From Acidobacteriota bacterium (GTDB lineage Bacteria > Acidobacteriota > Thermoanaerobaculia > Multivoradales > Multivoraceae): a stretch of 36,718 nt of DNA. Below the pieces are notes generated by a model, which saw only the letters and a list, made by a program, of their open reading frames with translations, ran no database searches and had not been told where the DNA came from. Below, piece by piece: positions 7,828 through 16,747 of the stretch (its first letter is position 1; each line of letters begins with the position of its first letter). The stretch covers positions 1 to 36,718 of the forward strand of contig JAPPFP010000018.1 in assembly GCA_028877275.1 (NCBI GenBank), in the 5' to 3' direction. A program made the translations under genes and the position numbers.

Positions 7828-9222
7828 ATGAGTCGACTCGACCTGCGTCGCCACGTGCCCAGGTGGACAGGGCATGGCTTCGGCCTCCTGCCTTCGGCAG
7901 TCGCGGCTGTCGTTCTCATCTCCCTGTCATGGACGGCCGCCGTCACGGGACAGCAGCCCTCGATCGACGTCGAGGCCGACGCCGCCGTCGACCGGGCTCG
8001 GTCCGCGCGGGACCCGGCCGAGCTCGAGGCGGCGCGCGCCGATCTCCTGGAGCTGAGCCGGCGCTATCCCCGAGATCTCTATCCGAGGTTCTCGGGCCGC
8101 AGTCGGGCGCTGGTGGAAGCGGCATCGATCGGGCGACGCCTCGGCGTGGGCAACACGGCGGCGGGCGAGCTGCTGCAGGTCCTCGAACGGGAGCCGGCGA
8201 GCCAGTGGACCGCCAGGGCGCACCTGGAACTGGCCGATCTCGTCCTGACCAACGGCGACTGGCAGCTCGCGGCCGATCACTACTGGCACGCCCGCCAGGG
8301 CGCTCTGCGCGAAGCGGCGGGCAGCGCCCAGGAGAGCGGCGCCGTCGATGTGCCGCGCCTCGCGCTTGAGCGGATGACGCGCATCGACCGTCTTGTGCTG
8401 CGGCGACTTGCGGGCAAGAACCCCTGGACCAGAATGCGCGCCTACCTCCCCGACGACTATCTGCCCGAGAAGCAGAAGCTGAAGAGGCCGCGCTCCGTCG
8501 CGGCGGGACCGCGCGGCGAGCTGCTCGTCGCGGACGACCGCCGGGTGGTGCAGTTCGACCCAGAGCGAAACCTGGTGGCGAGTCGCGAGCTACGGGGGCT
8601 GGGCCAGGCCCGGCCGACCTTCGGCCCGGTCGGACCGCTCGGCGGCATCACCGCAGTCGTGCCCGCCGCCAGCACGGTGCAGCGGCTCGATGATCCGAGC
8701 CCTATCCGGTTCGAGCGCCCCTCAGGAGGCAGGTTGGGGGAGATCGTCACCGCCTTCCGCGGACCGTACGGCAACTGGACCGTCCTCTCCCGCCAGGTCG
8801 ACGTGGTGCTGCGCTACGACTCGCAGGGCCGCCCGCTCGAGTTCGGCCAGACCCGACTGGCGCAGCCCGTGGACATGGCGCCCGGCCCGAACGGCCGGAC
8901 CTACGTGCTCGACGCGGGCCAGGGAGACGCGCGGGCCGCGCTCCTGACCCTGGACCCCGACGGCGAACTCGAGAACACGTTCAGCGCCGACTGGCGGCGC
9001 CCCCTGGCTCTCGACGTGGACGCCTTCGGCAACGCCTACATCCTCGAGGGACGCGTGAAGCAGGTGCTCGTCTACGACCCGGACGGGAACATGATGACGG
9101 CACTCGGCCCGGTACTCCCCGGCGGCATCGAGCTACGGGCGCCCAACGATGTCGCGGTCGACGGCATGGGCAGGGTGTTCATCGCCGCAGGGCGACTGGA
9201 AACCGTCGTCGCCCTCGAGTAG
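7828..9222 (+). CDS. Exported NHL-type beta-propeller protein with N-terminal helical repeats
   Basis: The 464-residue product begins with an extended signal peptide (about 1-42; hydrophobic SAVAAVVLISLSWTAAVTG, end GQQ). Residues 45-185 are helical and TPR-like (ARADLLELSRRYPRD, RAHLELADLVLTNGDW). Residues about 220-464 contain repeated propeller blades: LKRPRSVAAGPRGELLVADD, DMAPGPNGRTYVLDAG, LALDVDAFGNAYILEG and DVAVDGMGRVFIAAG, each ending with a strand such as QVLVYDPDGN. NHL/SMP-30-type propellers usually bind ligands or proteins. No catalytic residues are evident. It is the first gene of a three-gene operon; the next start is 12 bp after this stop. Likely a periplasmic partner of the PEGA/PDZ/VWA proteins, by context only. 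Confidence 0.75.
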   Translation: MSRLDLRRHVPRWTGHGFGLLPSAVAAVVLISLSWTAAVTGQQPSIDVEADAAVDRARSARDPAELEAARADLLELSRRYPRDLYPRFSGRSRALVEAASIGRRLGVGNTAAGELLQVLEREPASQWTARAHLELADLVLTNGDWQLAADHYWHARQGALREAAGSAQESGAVDVPRLALERMTRIDRLVLRRLAGKNPWTRMRAYLPDDYLPEKQKLKRPRSVAAGPRGELLVADDRRVVQFDPERNLVASRELRGLGQARPTFGPVGPLGGITAVVPAASTVQRLDDPSPIRFERPSGGRLGEIVTAFRGPYGNWTVLSRQVDVVLRYDSQGRPLEFGQTRLAQPVDMAPGPNGRTYVLDAGQGDARAALLTLDPDGELENTFSADWRRPLALDVDAFGNAYILEGRVKQVLVYDPDGNMMTALGPVLPGGIELRAPNDVAVDGMGRVFIAAGRLETVVALE

Positions 9223-9234
9223 CGAGCGACGACC

Positions 9235-12000
9235 GTGACGAGACTGGCGCGAGCGATCCCGGTCCTGGGACTGTTTCTTGCCGCCCAGCCGGGCCCCGGC
9301 TTCGCCCAGGAGGCCGGCGCCAGCATCCGGCTGCGCACCACCCCCGCGGACGCCCGGATCCTGATCGACGGCATGGAGAAGGCAGGTCGGTGCGTCCCCG
9401 AGTGCCGGATCGAAGGCCTGGCAGCGGGCCGGTTCGACCTGGAGGTGCAACGCGCCGGATTCCGCACGTATCGGGCCACGCTCGTGCTTGGCGACCCGCG
9501 CGACTACGAGCTGCCGCGGATCGAACTCGAACCGCAGGAGGCCGTTTCCCCCACAGACCGGAGCCGGTCGACCGTGAACGGCGACCTCCGGCCGCGCCTC
9601 GCCGTCCTTGGCGTCCTCGGCTCCGACCCGCTCGCGGAGCAGGCCCTGAGGTCGATCGCCGACTCCCTGGCCGGCCAGAACGACTACGGCATCGTCTTCG
9701 AGCCGACGGGCGAGGCGCTGCTGGCGGACTTGGGAATCGACGGCGCCACGTTGAGCGGAAACGTGGCCGCGGCGAGACGGGAACTCGACTGGGCATCGAT
9801 TCGCGCCCGGCTCGAGAACGACGCGCCGGCAGCCCTCTACCTCCTGGCGGTGCCCGCCCAGGAACGGGAAGCGGAGCGGATCGACCTCTGGTGGCTGTCG
9901 GCCTCTCCCGGCCCCGTGAGGCCGGATGTCGTGTCGCTGCGGGTTCCCGGCGGGCGGCCGGATGAAGACGACGTCGCCCGGCTGAGCGCGGCCCTGAAGC
10001 CCGAGCCGGAACGGCGCGTTCCGTGGACCGGCGTCTCTCTGGTCGAATCCGAGGCGGGCAACCCGCTCGTCGTCGCGAATGTGGCCCTCGCGTCGCCGGC
10101 CTACAAGGCCGGTCTCGAGCCCGCCATGGAGCTGGCGACTCTCAACGGTTCGCCGCTCAGGGAAGCACGGGACTGGCTCGCCGCCGTTGCAGCCCTCAGC
10201 CCCGGCGAGGTCATGGAAGCAGTGGTCGTCGGCCCTCGAAGCGTTCCGCAGGTCCATACGATCGAGCCGGAGTGGGGCTGGTCGATGCTCGACCCGTTCG
10301 CTCCCGAGTTACTGCCCGCCGCGGCCGCGGCGCACCTGATTCAGAAGCTGAAGAGTCCCAGCGACATCCCCGTGTGGCTGCTCGAACTCGAGCTGGCGTC
10401 CATCCTCTTCGCGCAGGGGGAAACCGAGAGCGCGGTGCGCCTGCTGAGGAGGATCGAAGCGCCGGGGCGCAACGGCCTTGGCAGGGAGACGGTCGAGTAC
10501 ATGATCGCGCTGGCCCTGTCCGAGCTCGCGGACCAGGTGGACCCGGAGTACGGGAATCAGGCGGTCGCTCTCTTCACGGACCTGGAGGCCGCCGAGAACA
10601 GCCGGCTCGGCAGCGACCGGGGGGCGTCGATCGCCGCCAGATCCCGCCTGCACGCGAACACCGCTCTGGCCCTGGTGCCGCCGAACTCGGAGATCGTCGT
10701 CGGTGAGTACCGCGCCGAGGTGCGGGTGAGCGGCAACGACATCGTCACCGTCCGTTTCCTCGTCGACGGCAGGCACCAGGCGACTGAGCCCAGAACCAAG
10801 GCGTGGACCATGCTCCGTCTGGCCAGGTATCCGACGCAACAGGTACTTCGCGTCGAAGGGCTGGACGCCGACGGCGCTGTCGTAGCGGAAGACGAGCTCG
10901 TCCTGAACCAGCAACGGGGCGACCTACGCGTGAACATCGAGGAACCCGCACGCGGCGTCGATGTCGTGGGCACGACACCGGCGAGCGCTGCCGTCGTCGT
11001 ACCGAAGGGACGCGAGGTCAGCGCCGTCGAGTTTCGCGTAGGTGGCGAAGTCCAGGCCGAACTCCAGAGGCCACCCTGGCGGACCGAGATCAGCGTGCCC
11101 AGGGCCCGCAACGAGGCCGAGCCCGTCTATCTCACGGTCACGGCGACGCTGGACGACGGCAGCAGCGCCGAGGACGTCCGCTTTCTCAGCACGTCGGTTC
11201 TGACCGACAGCATCGATGTCGACTTGGTCGAGCTCTACACGACCGTGATCGACCGGTCCAACCGCCCGATCACCGGTCTCCGGGAGGCCGACTTCACCGT
11301 GCTGGAGGACGGCGTCACCCAGCAGGTCTCGACCTTCGAACTCGTCGAGAACCTGCCCCTGACCCTCGGGGTCGCGATCGACACATCCGCGTCGATGGAC
11401 GGGGTCATGGAGGAGACGAGGAGGGCCGCCGCGCAGTTCCTGACGAACCTGCTCAAGCCGAGCGACAGTTCGTTCGCGGTCGCCTTCGCTTCCCGTACCC
11501 ACCTGCTCATGGGCCAGACATCGGACGTGGAAGCGGTCGTGGACACGGTTCGCGCGCTGCGCGCGAGCGGCCAGACGGCCCTCCACGACGCCCTGATGAC
11601 CGGCCTCTACTACTTCCGCGGCATTCGGGGACGGCGCGCGCTCGTCCTCCTGTCGGACGGCGAGGACACGACGAGCGCCGCCAGGTATCCCGACATCCTG
11701 GAGTACGCCAGGCACTCCGAGGTCGTCATCTACACGATCGGGCTGGGCGTTGGCGACGACGAACCGCAACTGCGCTCGAAACTCGAGGAGATCGCCGCGG
11801 TGACAGGCGGTCGGGCGTTCTTCATCTCGGCGGCCAGCGACCTCCGGCCCGTGTACCGGCAGATCGACCGGGAAATCCGGTCCCAGTACCTGCTGGCGTA
11901 CAACTCGAACCAGCAGTCCGCGGGTAGTGACTTCCGGCAGGTCGAGGTGCGGGTGACGGACGGTCGCCGCGCCCGCACGATCAGCGGCTACTACCCATGA
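9235..12000 (+). CDS. Secreted PEGA-PDZ-Ig-VWA multidomain protein
   Basis: A 921-residue exported protein starting with GTG, with a signal peptide ending GFAQ. Domain order: PEGA at about 29-98 (TTPADARILIDG, GLAAGRFDLEVQRAGF); a mixed domain at about 118-260 shared only with the next gene; PDZ-like at about 265-345 (SPAYKAGLEPAMELATLNG); a helical region at about 370-475; two Ig-like beta regions at about 485-655; and VWA at about 660-905. The VWA keeps a complete metal-ion site: DTSAS (Asp716, Ser718, Ser720), Thr781 in SGQTALHDA, and Asp808 in LLSDGED. So divalent-metal-dependent protein binding is plausible. The C-terminus RSQYLLAYNSN resembles acidobacterial VWA proteins. The stop overlaps the next ATG (ATGA), indicating translational coupling. 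Pathway unknown. Confidence 0.85.
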   Translation: MTRLARAIPVLGLFLAAQPGPGFAQEAGASIRLRTTPADARILIDGMEKAGRCVPECRIEGLAAGRFDLEVQRAGFRTYRATLVLGDPRDYELPRIELEPQEAVSPTDRSRSTVNGDLRPRLAVLGVLGSDPLAEQALRSIADSLAGQNDYGIVFEPTGEALLADLGIDGATLSGNVAAARRELDWASIRARLENDAPAALYLLAVPAQEREAERIDLWWLSASPGPVRPDVVSLRVPGGRPDEDDVARLSAALKPEPERRVPWTGVSLVESEAGNPLVVANVALASPAYKAGLEPAMELATLNGSPLREARDWLAAVAALSPGEVMEAVVVGPRSVPQVHTIEPEWGWSMLDPFAPELLPAAAAAHLIQKLKSPSDIPVWLLELELASILFAQGETESAVRLLRRIEAPGRNGLGRETVEYMIALALSELADQVDPEYGNQAVALFTDLEAAENSRLGSDRGASIAARSRLHANTALALVPPNSEIVVGEYRAEVRVSGNDIVTVRFLVDGRHQATEPRTKAWTMLRLARYPTQQVLRVEGLDADGAVVAEDELVLNQQRGDLRVNIEEPARGVDVVGTTPASAAVVVPKGREVSAVEFRVGGEVQAELQRPPWRTEISVPRARNEAEPVYLTVTATLDDGSSAEDVRFLSTSVLTDSIDVDLVELYTTVIDRSNRPITGLREADFTVLEDGVTQQVSTFELVENLPLTLGVAIDTSASMDGVMEETRRAAAQFLTNLLKPSDSSFAVAFASRTHLLMGQTSDVEAVVDTVRALRASGQTALHDALMTGLYYFRGIRGRRALVLLSDGEDTTSAARYPDILEYARHSEVVIYTIGLGVGDDEPQLRSKLEEIAAVTGGRAFFISAASDLRPVYRQIDREIRSQYLLAYNSNQQSAGSDFRQVEVRVTDGRRARTISGYYP

Positions 12001-13580
12001 TCCGCATCGGCCCGGCCGCGGCGATCGTGGTTCTGTTTCTCTCCGCGACCGGACCCGAAGCACCCGCGGCCGCTCAGCAGGAACGGCCCGAAAGGGAGGC
12101 TCTCGGCGGCGCCGTCTTCATGGTGGAGCCACCCGACGCTCGAATCGAGGTCGGAAACCGGGTTCTTCGCGCGGCCAACGCTCCACCGGGACGCATCGGG
12201 CTTCCGGCTGGCGACTACGTGGCGGAGATCACCCGGCCCGGCTACCTGCCGGCGCTCGTCGGCTTCACAGTCGCCGCCGGCAGGGACGTGGAAGTCGCGG
12301 TCGCGATGGAGCGCACCGGTGCCGTGCTCATGCTCGACGGACTGCCGGAGGACGCAAAGGTCTACGGCAACGGCCGGGAGCTGCGGCCCGACCGAACGAA
12401 GATCAAGCCGGAGGTCAACGTGCTGCCGGGTCGACTCGATCTCGTCGTCACTCGCGGCAGGCAGCACCACTTCGAGACCTCCCTCGTCGTGGACGATCGC
12501 TCCTGGCTCGAAGTAGCCGTCGAGATGAAGCCCGCTCTGGTCTTCCTGGGGACCTTCGGTCAGGATGCGGCCGGCCCGCGCGTCGTCGCCGCCGCGATCG
12601 ACTTCCTGAAGGAGGACGGCGCCCATGTCGTGCTGGACCGTAGCGAACAGGGCCGGGCCGTCTTCGCCGAACGAGGAATCGACGCGAGCGTCCTACGTGA
12701 CTGGACGGCTGCGAAGAGCGAACTCGCCTGGGACGAAATCCAGGCACAGTTCCAGGAGGAGACGCCGGCCGCGCTCTACTTCGCCGCGGTCCTGAGCGAC
12801 GACCTCGCGGCCGACTCCGTCGACCTGTGGTGGTGGTCCGCCGCTCCCGGCCCCGCCCGGCCCGACCGGCTGCCCTTCGAACTGCGGAGCGGCAGGTTCG
12901 AGGGCAGCGCGCTCAGGCGGCTGGCTCGTTCGCTGAACCCGACGCTCGACGTGGGAACGCAGACGCCCGATCTCGGCGTCGGACTGATCGAGTCCCTAAA
13001 GGGCGACGCGCTCATCGTCGCCACGGTCGAACCGGGCGGACCGGCCGCAGCCGCCGGCCTGCAGCCCGGGATGGAAGTCGAGGCAATCGACGGTGAGCCC
13101 GCCTCGGCCGAACAGTTGGCCAACGCCCTGAACCGGCTCCAACCCGGCGGCACGGTCGAATTCGCGGTACGAGGCGACGGAGAAGAAGTCTCTGCCATGG
13201 TCATTCAGGCCGCGTGGGGATGGACGCAGCTTGACGTCGTAGCGCCCGATCTCTCTCAGGCCGCCGCCGCCCGGCTGGTGCGCGAACTCGACCGAACGAC
13301 CGACACGCCTCGCTGGCTCATCGAGCTCGATCTCGCCGCCCTAGCGCTGGCGGCTGGCGACCCCGAGAGCGCGATCCGCCTCCTCGAGGCGATCGAGGCT
13401 CCGAAGCGCGCAGGTCTGGGGGCGGAGACGGTTCAGTACACGCTCGGCGTCGCACTGTCCGACCTGGCTGAGCGAGGTCAGGACGAGGCGCGGCAACGCG
13501 CGCTGGGCATCTTCGAAGCACTCGCCGCAACGGAGCACGAGGTGGCGCCACGCGCCCGACTGCGCGCCGACGGTCAGTGA
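11997..13580 (+). CDS. Secreted PEGA-PDZ protein, paralogue of upstream gene without VWA
   Basis: The 527-residue product starts by a 4-bp ATGA overlap. Signal peptide MIRIGPAAAIVVLFLSA. PEGA-like repeats are at about 38-105 (MVEPPDARIEVGN, GLPAGDYVAEITRPGY) and about 108-175. The shared mixed domain follows at about 178-300, with the distinctive LWWWSAAPGPARPD (LWWLSASPGPVRPD in the upstream protein). PDZ-like residues are about 320-405 (PAAAAGLQPGMEVEAIDGE). The helical part (SAIRLLEAIEAPKRAGLG) ends at PRARLRADGQ, exactly where the paralogue continues into Ig and VWA domains. It therefore looks like a duplication that lost, or never had, the C-terminal half. A complex of the two is possible but unproven. 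Confidence 0.83.
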   Translation: MIRIGPAAAIVVLFLSATGPEAPAAAQQERPEREALGGAVFMVEPPDARIEVGNRVLRAANAPPGRIGLPAGDYVAEITRPGYLPALVGFTVAAGRDVEVAVAMERTGAVLMLDGLPEDAKVYGNGRELRPDRTKIKPEVNVLPGRLDLVVTRGRQHHFETSLVVDDRSWLEVAVEMKPALVFLGTFGQDAAGPRVVAAAIDFLKEDGAHVVLDRSEQGRAVFAERGIDASVLRDWTAAKSELAWDEIQAQFQEETPAALYFAAVLSDDLAADSVDLWWWSAAPGPARPDRLPFELRSGRFEGSALRRLARSLNPTLDVGTQTPDLGVGLIESLKGDALIVATVEPGGPAAAAGLQPGMEVEAIDGEPASAEQLANALNRLQPGGTVEFAVRGDGEEVSAMVIQAAWGWTQLDVVAPDLSQAAAARLVRELDRTTDTPRWLIELDLAALALAAGDPESAIRLLEAIEAPKRAGLGAETVQYTLGVALSDLAERGQDEARQRALGIFEALAATEHEVAPRARLRADGQ

Positions 13581-13592
13581 TTACAGGGGAAC

Positions 13593-13637
13593 GTCGTCTA
13601 GCTGGACGACTGGACTCGGCGGACGACCGAGTCTAGT
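13593..13637 (+). terminator. Two hairpins after the PEGA/VWA operon
   Basis: GTCGTC-TAGCTG-GACGAC (13593-13610) overlaps ACTGGACTCGG-CGGACGA-CCGAGTCTAGT (13609-13637, one mismatch). They begin 12 bp after the operon stop codon. There is no U-rich tail, so they may be an mRNA-stabilising or weak termination structure rather than a classic intrinsic terminator. The overlap means they could be alternatives. Confidence 0.4.
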
Positions 13638-13718
13638 TGGGGCATACCCACAGCCTGCAAGTGACTGGCTGCTAGTCTCACGAGAAGCTCTTCCTCCCAC
13701 GTGAGTTCAGGAGACGCG

Positions 13719-14627
13719 ATGGAAAGACGGCCACTGAGACTCCTCTTGCTGTCCCTGCTTCTCCTTGCCGGGCCCGGTTTCGGCCAGGAAGCGGGAGAGG
13801 TACTAACCAACGAGGACATCGTCCGGCTCACCCAGAGCGGACTACCGGCCTCGGTGATCGTCGCCAAGATCAGGACTTCCAGTACGGACTTCGACACCTC
13901 GGTGGACGCGCTGGTGGCGCTGAGCGAAGCTGAGGTCGCAGCCGAGGTCCTCGAAGCGATGACCAACGCTGGTCTTGAGGCCGCTCCAGCTACAGCCGTT
14001 GCCGAGGTTCCGCGAAGCGTTGATGTCGTGGCAGGGACGCGGGCCTCTGCTGTCGCCAACGTCGCCTCCAACTTCGAGGGAACGCCCTGTGAGAAGCCCG
14101 GGATCTTCCTCTCCGACCAGGGAGCGATGGTTGATCTGGAGCTCACCCAGCCGACAGCAACCAAGACTGGCAGCGGGGTGCTGTCGAGCCTCACCTACGG
14201 CATCAAGTCCACCAAGGCCAAGGCGATGGTTCGCGGCGCCAGTTCGCCGGTCCGCACAAGCGATCGTGTGCTGACCTTCTACTTCTGCTTCGAGGAGGCG
14301 CAAGCGGGCCTCTCGTACCAGACGACGGGAGCCGTGAATCCCTCCGAGTTCTTGCTGGTTGCGTTCGACGTGCTCAAGAAGAAGAACCAACGGTCCTTCG
14401 TTACGGGCAAGCTGAACGTCTGGACGGGAGCCTCGGGAGGATCTCCGCCGAAGCAGCTACGCCAGGTGGAGTACAAGCAGCTGGTGCCCGGTGTGTACGA
14501 AGTGACTTCGGAAGCTCTCCAGCCGGGCGAGTACGCGTTCTACTACGGCGGTCAGGCGACGCTTGGCTTCTTCGGCGCCGCGTTCGGCGGTGGAGGCGGC
14601 AAGGTCTTCGCGTTCGGCATCGACTGA
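13719..14627 (+). CDS. Exported protein with LTNEDIVRL-type N-terminal domain
   Basis: A 302-residue product. Signal peptide MERRPLRLLLLSLLLLAGPGFGQ. Residues about 27-80 (LTNEDIVRLTQSGLPASVIV, then KIRTSSTDFDTSVDALVAL) form a small helical domain seen at the N-terminus of many secreted bacterial proteins. It usually follows the pattern LTN(D/E)xVxxLxxAGLSxxVIxxKI. The remainder (about 100-302) is beta-rich and unassigned, with GTPCEKPGIFLSD and a Gly-rich FFGAAFGGGGGKVFAFG end. The ATG at 13719 has AGGAG 5 nt upstream; an in-frame ATG 18 nt upstream is less likely. It stands alone, 138 bp after the operon. Function unknown. Confidence 0.75.
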   Translation: MERRPLRLLLLSLLLLAGPGFGQEAGEVLTNEDIVRLTQSGLPASVIVAKIRTSSTDFDTSVDALVALSEAEVAAEVLEAMTNAGLEAAPATAVAEVPRSVDVVAGTRASAVANVASNFEGTPCEKPGIFLSDQGAMVDLELTQPTATKTGSGVLSSLTYGIKSTKAKAMVRGASSPVRTSDRVLTFYFCFEEAQAGLSYQTTGAVNPSEFLLVAFDVLKKKNQRSFVTGKLNVWTGASGGSPPKQLRQVEYKQLVPGVYEVTSEALQPGEYAFYYGGQATLGFFGAAFGGGGGKVFAFGID

Positions 14628-14647
14628 GAAGAGCCGGACTGGGGTTC

Positions 14648-14827
14648 CTAGGGACTGTCGCCCTGGAAGGGGATCTCGCGCTCAGGCTCGGCCTTCCGGT
14701 CGGGGAGTTCGAGTTCGAGCCCTCCGGGCACGTTCTCGACAAGCCACTGCCCGAGCGGCTTCCGCCGCCTCGAGCGTCGATCCCACTCCCCCTTCGGCAC
14801 AACGACGAACGTGTTCCATTTGCCCAT
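14648..14827 (-). CDS. Small ORF resembling the C-terminal half of a Phd/VapB-type antitoxin
   Basis: 59 codons, MGKWNTFVVVPKGEWDRRS then RRRKPLGQWLVENVPGG, an acidic ELELPDRKAEPEREIPF and a stop. VVVPxxEW followed by a basic run and PLxxWLxExxP(R/G)G is typical of the dimerisation and toxin-neutralising half of Phd/YefM-like antitoxins. The N-terminal DNA-binding strand-helix is missing, so this may be a truncated or orphan antitoxin. AGGAGG lies about 11 nt upstream of the ATG. No PIN-domain or other toxin follows; the next gene downstream is convergent. Family assignment is by recalled pattern only. Confidence 0.4.
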   Translation of the reverse strand: MGKWNTFVVVPKGEWDRRSRRRKPLGQWLVENVPGGLELELPDRKAEPEREIPFQGDSP

Positions 14828-15175
14828 CTGCTGAGGTCCCTCCTGTTCGTCGCCCTGTAGGCCGTCGTCGTCAGCTCAGGAAGGCCTGCGTAGCCGACCG
14901 CAGCTCGGCGATGTCCTCCTTCGTGGCGACGCTCATCGGCTCCTTCATCGTACCGGAAGGGTGGACGGGTCAACGAGACTGCAGCCGCCCCTATAGACAA
15001 GGACGGAAAGGAGGCTCCGGTCCCGGTGCCGCTATCGGCGGCACGATCGTGGGATTGTGCCCTGTTCCCGTTTCGTCGCCCGAAGATCACGACACGGTCG
15101 CTTTCGTCTAGTAGACGTTCGCCTTCAGGCGCGCATTGACACCCGTGAGCCCCATTTCGACCAGGGAGATCTTCC
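14828..15175. other. Intergenic stretch with traces of small genes
   Basis: No gene is convincing here. On the minus strand, 14871-14948 reads a 25-residue ORF MKEPMSVATKEDIAELRSAT ending QAFLS. VATKEDIAELR is the common opening of small coiled-coil proteins, so it may be the decayed start of a gene belonging with the antitoxin-like ORF. A short hairpin GTGCCG-CTAT-CGGCGGCAC lies near 15,030-15,050. The last ~50 bp should hold the promoter of the next gene, but no clear -35/-10 pair is visible. Confidence 0.4.
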
Positions 15176-16699
15176 ATGAGGAAGCGACGAGCCATCCTGA
15201 CCGTCCTCGCCGTGGCTTTGGCCACTGCCAGCGTGCAACACGGTGCAGGAGCACAGGAACCTGACGGTCCGCGAGTACAGAAACTCGGCCAGACGTCCCT
15301 TGATCCCGCCGAGAGTCTGACCTTGGCCGAACTCCCCGCGGTGGTAAAGAAGATAGACGCGCCGAAGCAGCCACCTGAAACTCCCGGGAGCGTCGCCAGC
15401 CCCGCCACGGTGGCTCGCAGGTACCAGCACGATGACGGCACCTTCGAGTCTGGCATCGACTCGCAGGGGTACGTTCGCCAGACTGCCCAGCGCTTCGAGT
15501 TGAGGAATACCGGTCGAATCCAGTGGCTCGAGGCGTGTTTCTGGCGAGCCAACTTCGACACAAACCCGAATCACGCACTCGCGTTCTTCGTTCACTACGA
15601 CCGAAACGGGCGACCAGGAACGGCTCTCCATGACGGCACACGCGCCGACGGCAGACTTCCCGAAAACGGAGGTGACGAGTGCATCCGGGCGAGTGTGTCC
15701 GTGCCAGTAGCGGAACGAACGATCTGGGTCTCCGTCGTCTACTACGGCGACTACGGAATCGATGTCGAGAACGTTGGGGGATTCGGGAAGTACATCTCGG
15801 TAGACACGGACACTGCTGGTCGTTCACAGGTCCTCATCCGGGAGATCGACGAGAACGACCTGGCCAGTCCATGGGTGACACCAGAGCCAACCTACTCCCG
15901 AGGCAGTGTCGGCATCCGGGTCGGAACACTGGAAGACGATGGCAGCGCGCCAGCCCAGGTCTCCTTCATCGGCGATACGACATACCAGTTCCTCAACAGT
16001 AGTGGCACTCGCGTTACGCTCGGCGCCGACCGCATCGAGAACGCAGGCTCGACGACTACCGGCGACCTGCACCTGAGGTTCTGGGCCACTGCCGGATCCA
16101 ATCCGATCGGTCGCGGATATGTGCTGGCGGACTACCGATTGGGCAGTCTTGGCCCAGGCCAGTTCTTCTCCAATGTGGAGGTCACCACGTCCGTCGATTG
16201 GCCTCCGGAGGGCACCTACTACCTGCACGTCTTTGTCGCTGAGCAGCCGGAACTCCTGACCTTCCTGGACAGCAGGACGTTTCCGCGACCTGTGACGTTC
16301 CGGAATGGCCGAGTCTCGTTCGCGGACGGTCCCAGCGGCGGCCGCGGGAACCTCAGCAACTGCATTCCTACGGGGACGACCCTGCGCTTGGGCGACTACC
16401 GGGTCAGGATGTGCTACGAGACGGTCGATGGCGTCAGAGGCCCCGCGTACGACTGGGGCATGAATTCCAGACAGTCAGGACTGGCTTACTTCTTCGACCG
16501 GGACAATGCCGAAGTCCTCGTGAAGGTCCTGGATGGTTGCGGGGTCAACGGCTACTACTGGGTCTTCGTTGCACCGGTCACCGACCTGGGCCTGAATCTC
16601 TACATTGAGGACAGCCGAGGGCGCCAGTGGACCTATCGGAATCGCATAGGTATCCAGGCGGCCACGAGCAGCGACGTCTCAGCGTTCCGCTGCAACTGA
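15176..16699 (+). CDS. Secreted protein of unknown function with one C-terminal Cys domain
   Basis: A 507-residue product with signal peptide MRKRRAILTVLAVALATASV ending near GAGAQ. AGGGAGAT lies 7 nt upstream of the ATG. Residues about 75-240 are beta-rich with no recognised catalytic motif (ARRYQHDDGTFESGI; IWVSVVYYGDYGIDVENVGG). Residues about 262-380 resemble an immunoglobulin-like CARDB-type fold (VTLGADRIENAG, DYRLGSLGPGQFF, EGTYYLHVFV). Residues about 393-507 are one copy of the Cys domain found twice in each of the three metalloproteases: SGLAYFFDRDN, VKVLDGCGVNGYYWVFVAP, then SAFRC at the end. It lacks a protease motif. The shared domain suggests it is handled, anchored or targeted like the proteases. 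Confidence 0.72.
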   Translation: MRKRRAILTVLAVALATASVQHGAGAQEPDGPRVQKLGQTSLDPAESLTLAELPAVVKKIDAPKQPPETPGSVASPATVARRYQHDDGTFESGIDSQGYVRQTAQRFELRNTGRIQWLEACFWRANFDTNPNHALAFFVHYDRNGRPGTALHDGTRADGRLPENGGDECIRASVSVPVAERTIWVSVVYYGDYGIDVENVGGFGKYISVDTDTAGRSQVLIREIDENDLASPWVTPEPTYSRGSVGIRVGTLEDDGSAPAQVSFIGDTTYQFLNSSGTRVTLGADRIENAGSTTTGDLHLRFWATAGSNPIGRGYVLADYRLGSLGPGQFFSNVEVTTSVDWPPEGTYYLHVFVAEQPELLTFLDSRTFPRPVTFRNGRVSFADGPSGGRGNLSNCIPTGTTLRLGDYRVRMCYETVDGVRGPAYDWGMNSRQSGLAYFFDRDNAEVLVKVLDGCGVNGYYWVFVAPVTDLGLNLYIEDSRGRQWTYRNRIGIQAATSSDVSAFRCN

Positions 16700-16747
16700 G
16701 GCTGCAGGAGTTGCTGGCGCGGTGGCGTGAGCCCCGCCTGGCGGCTT

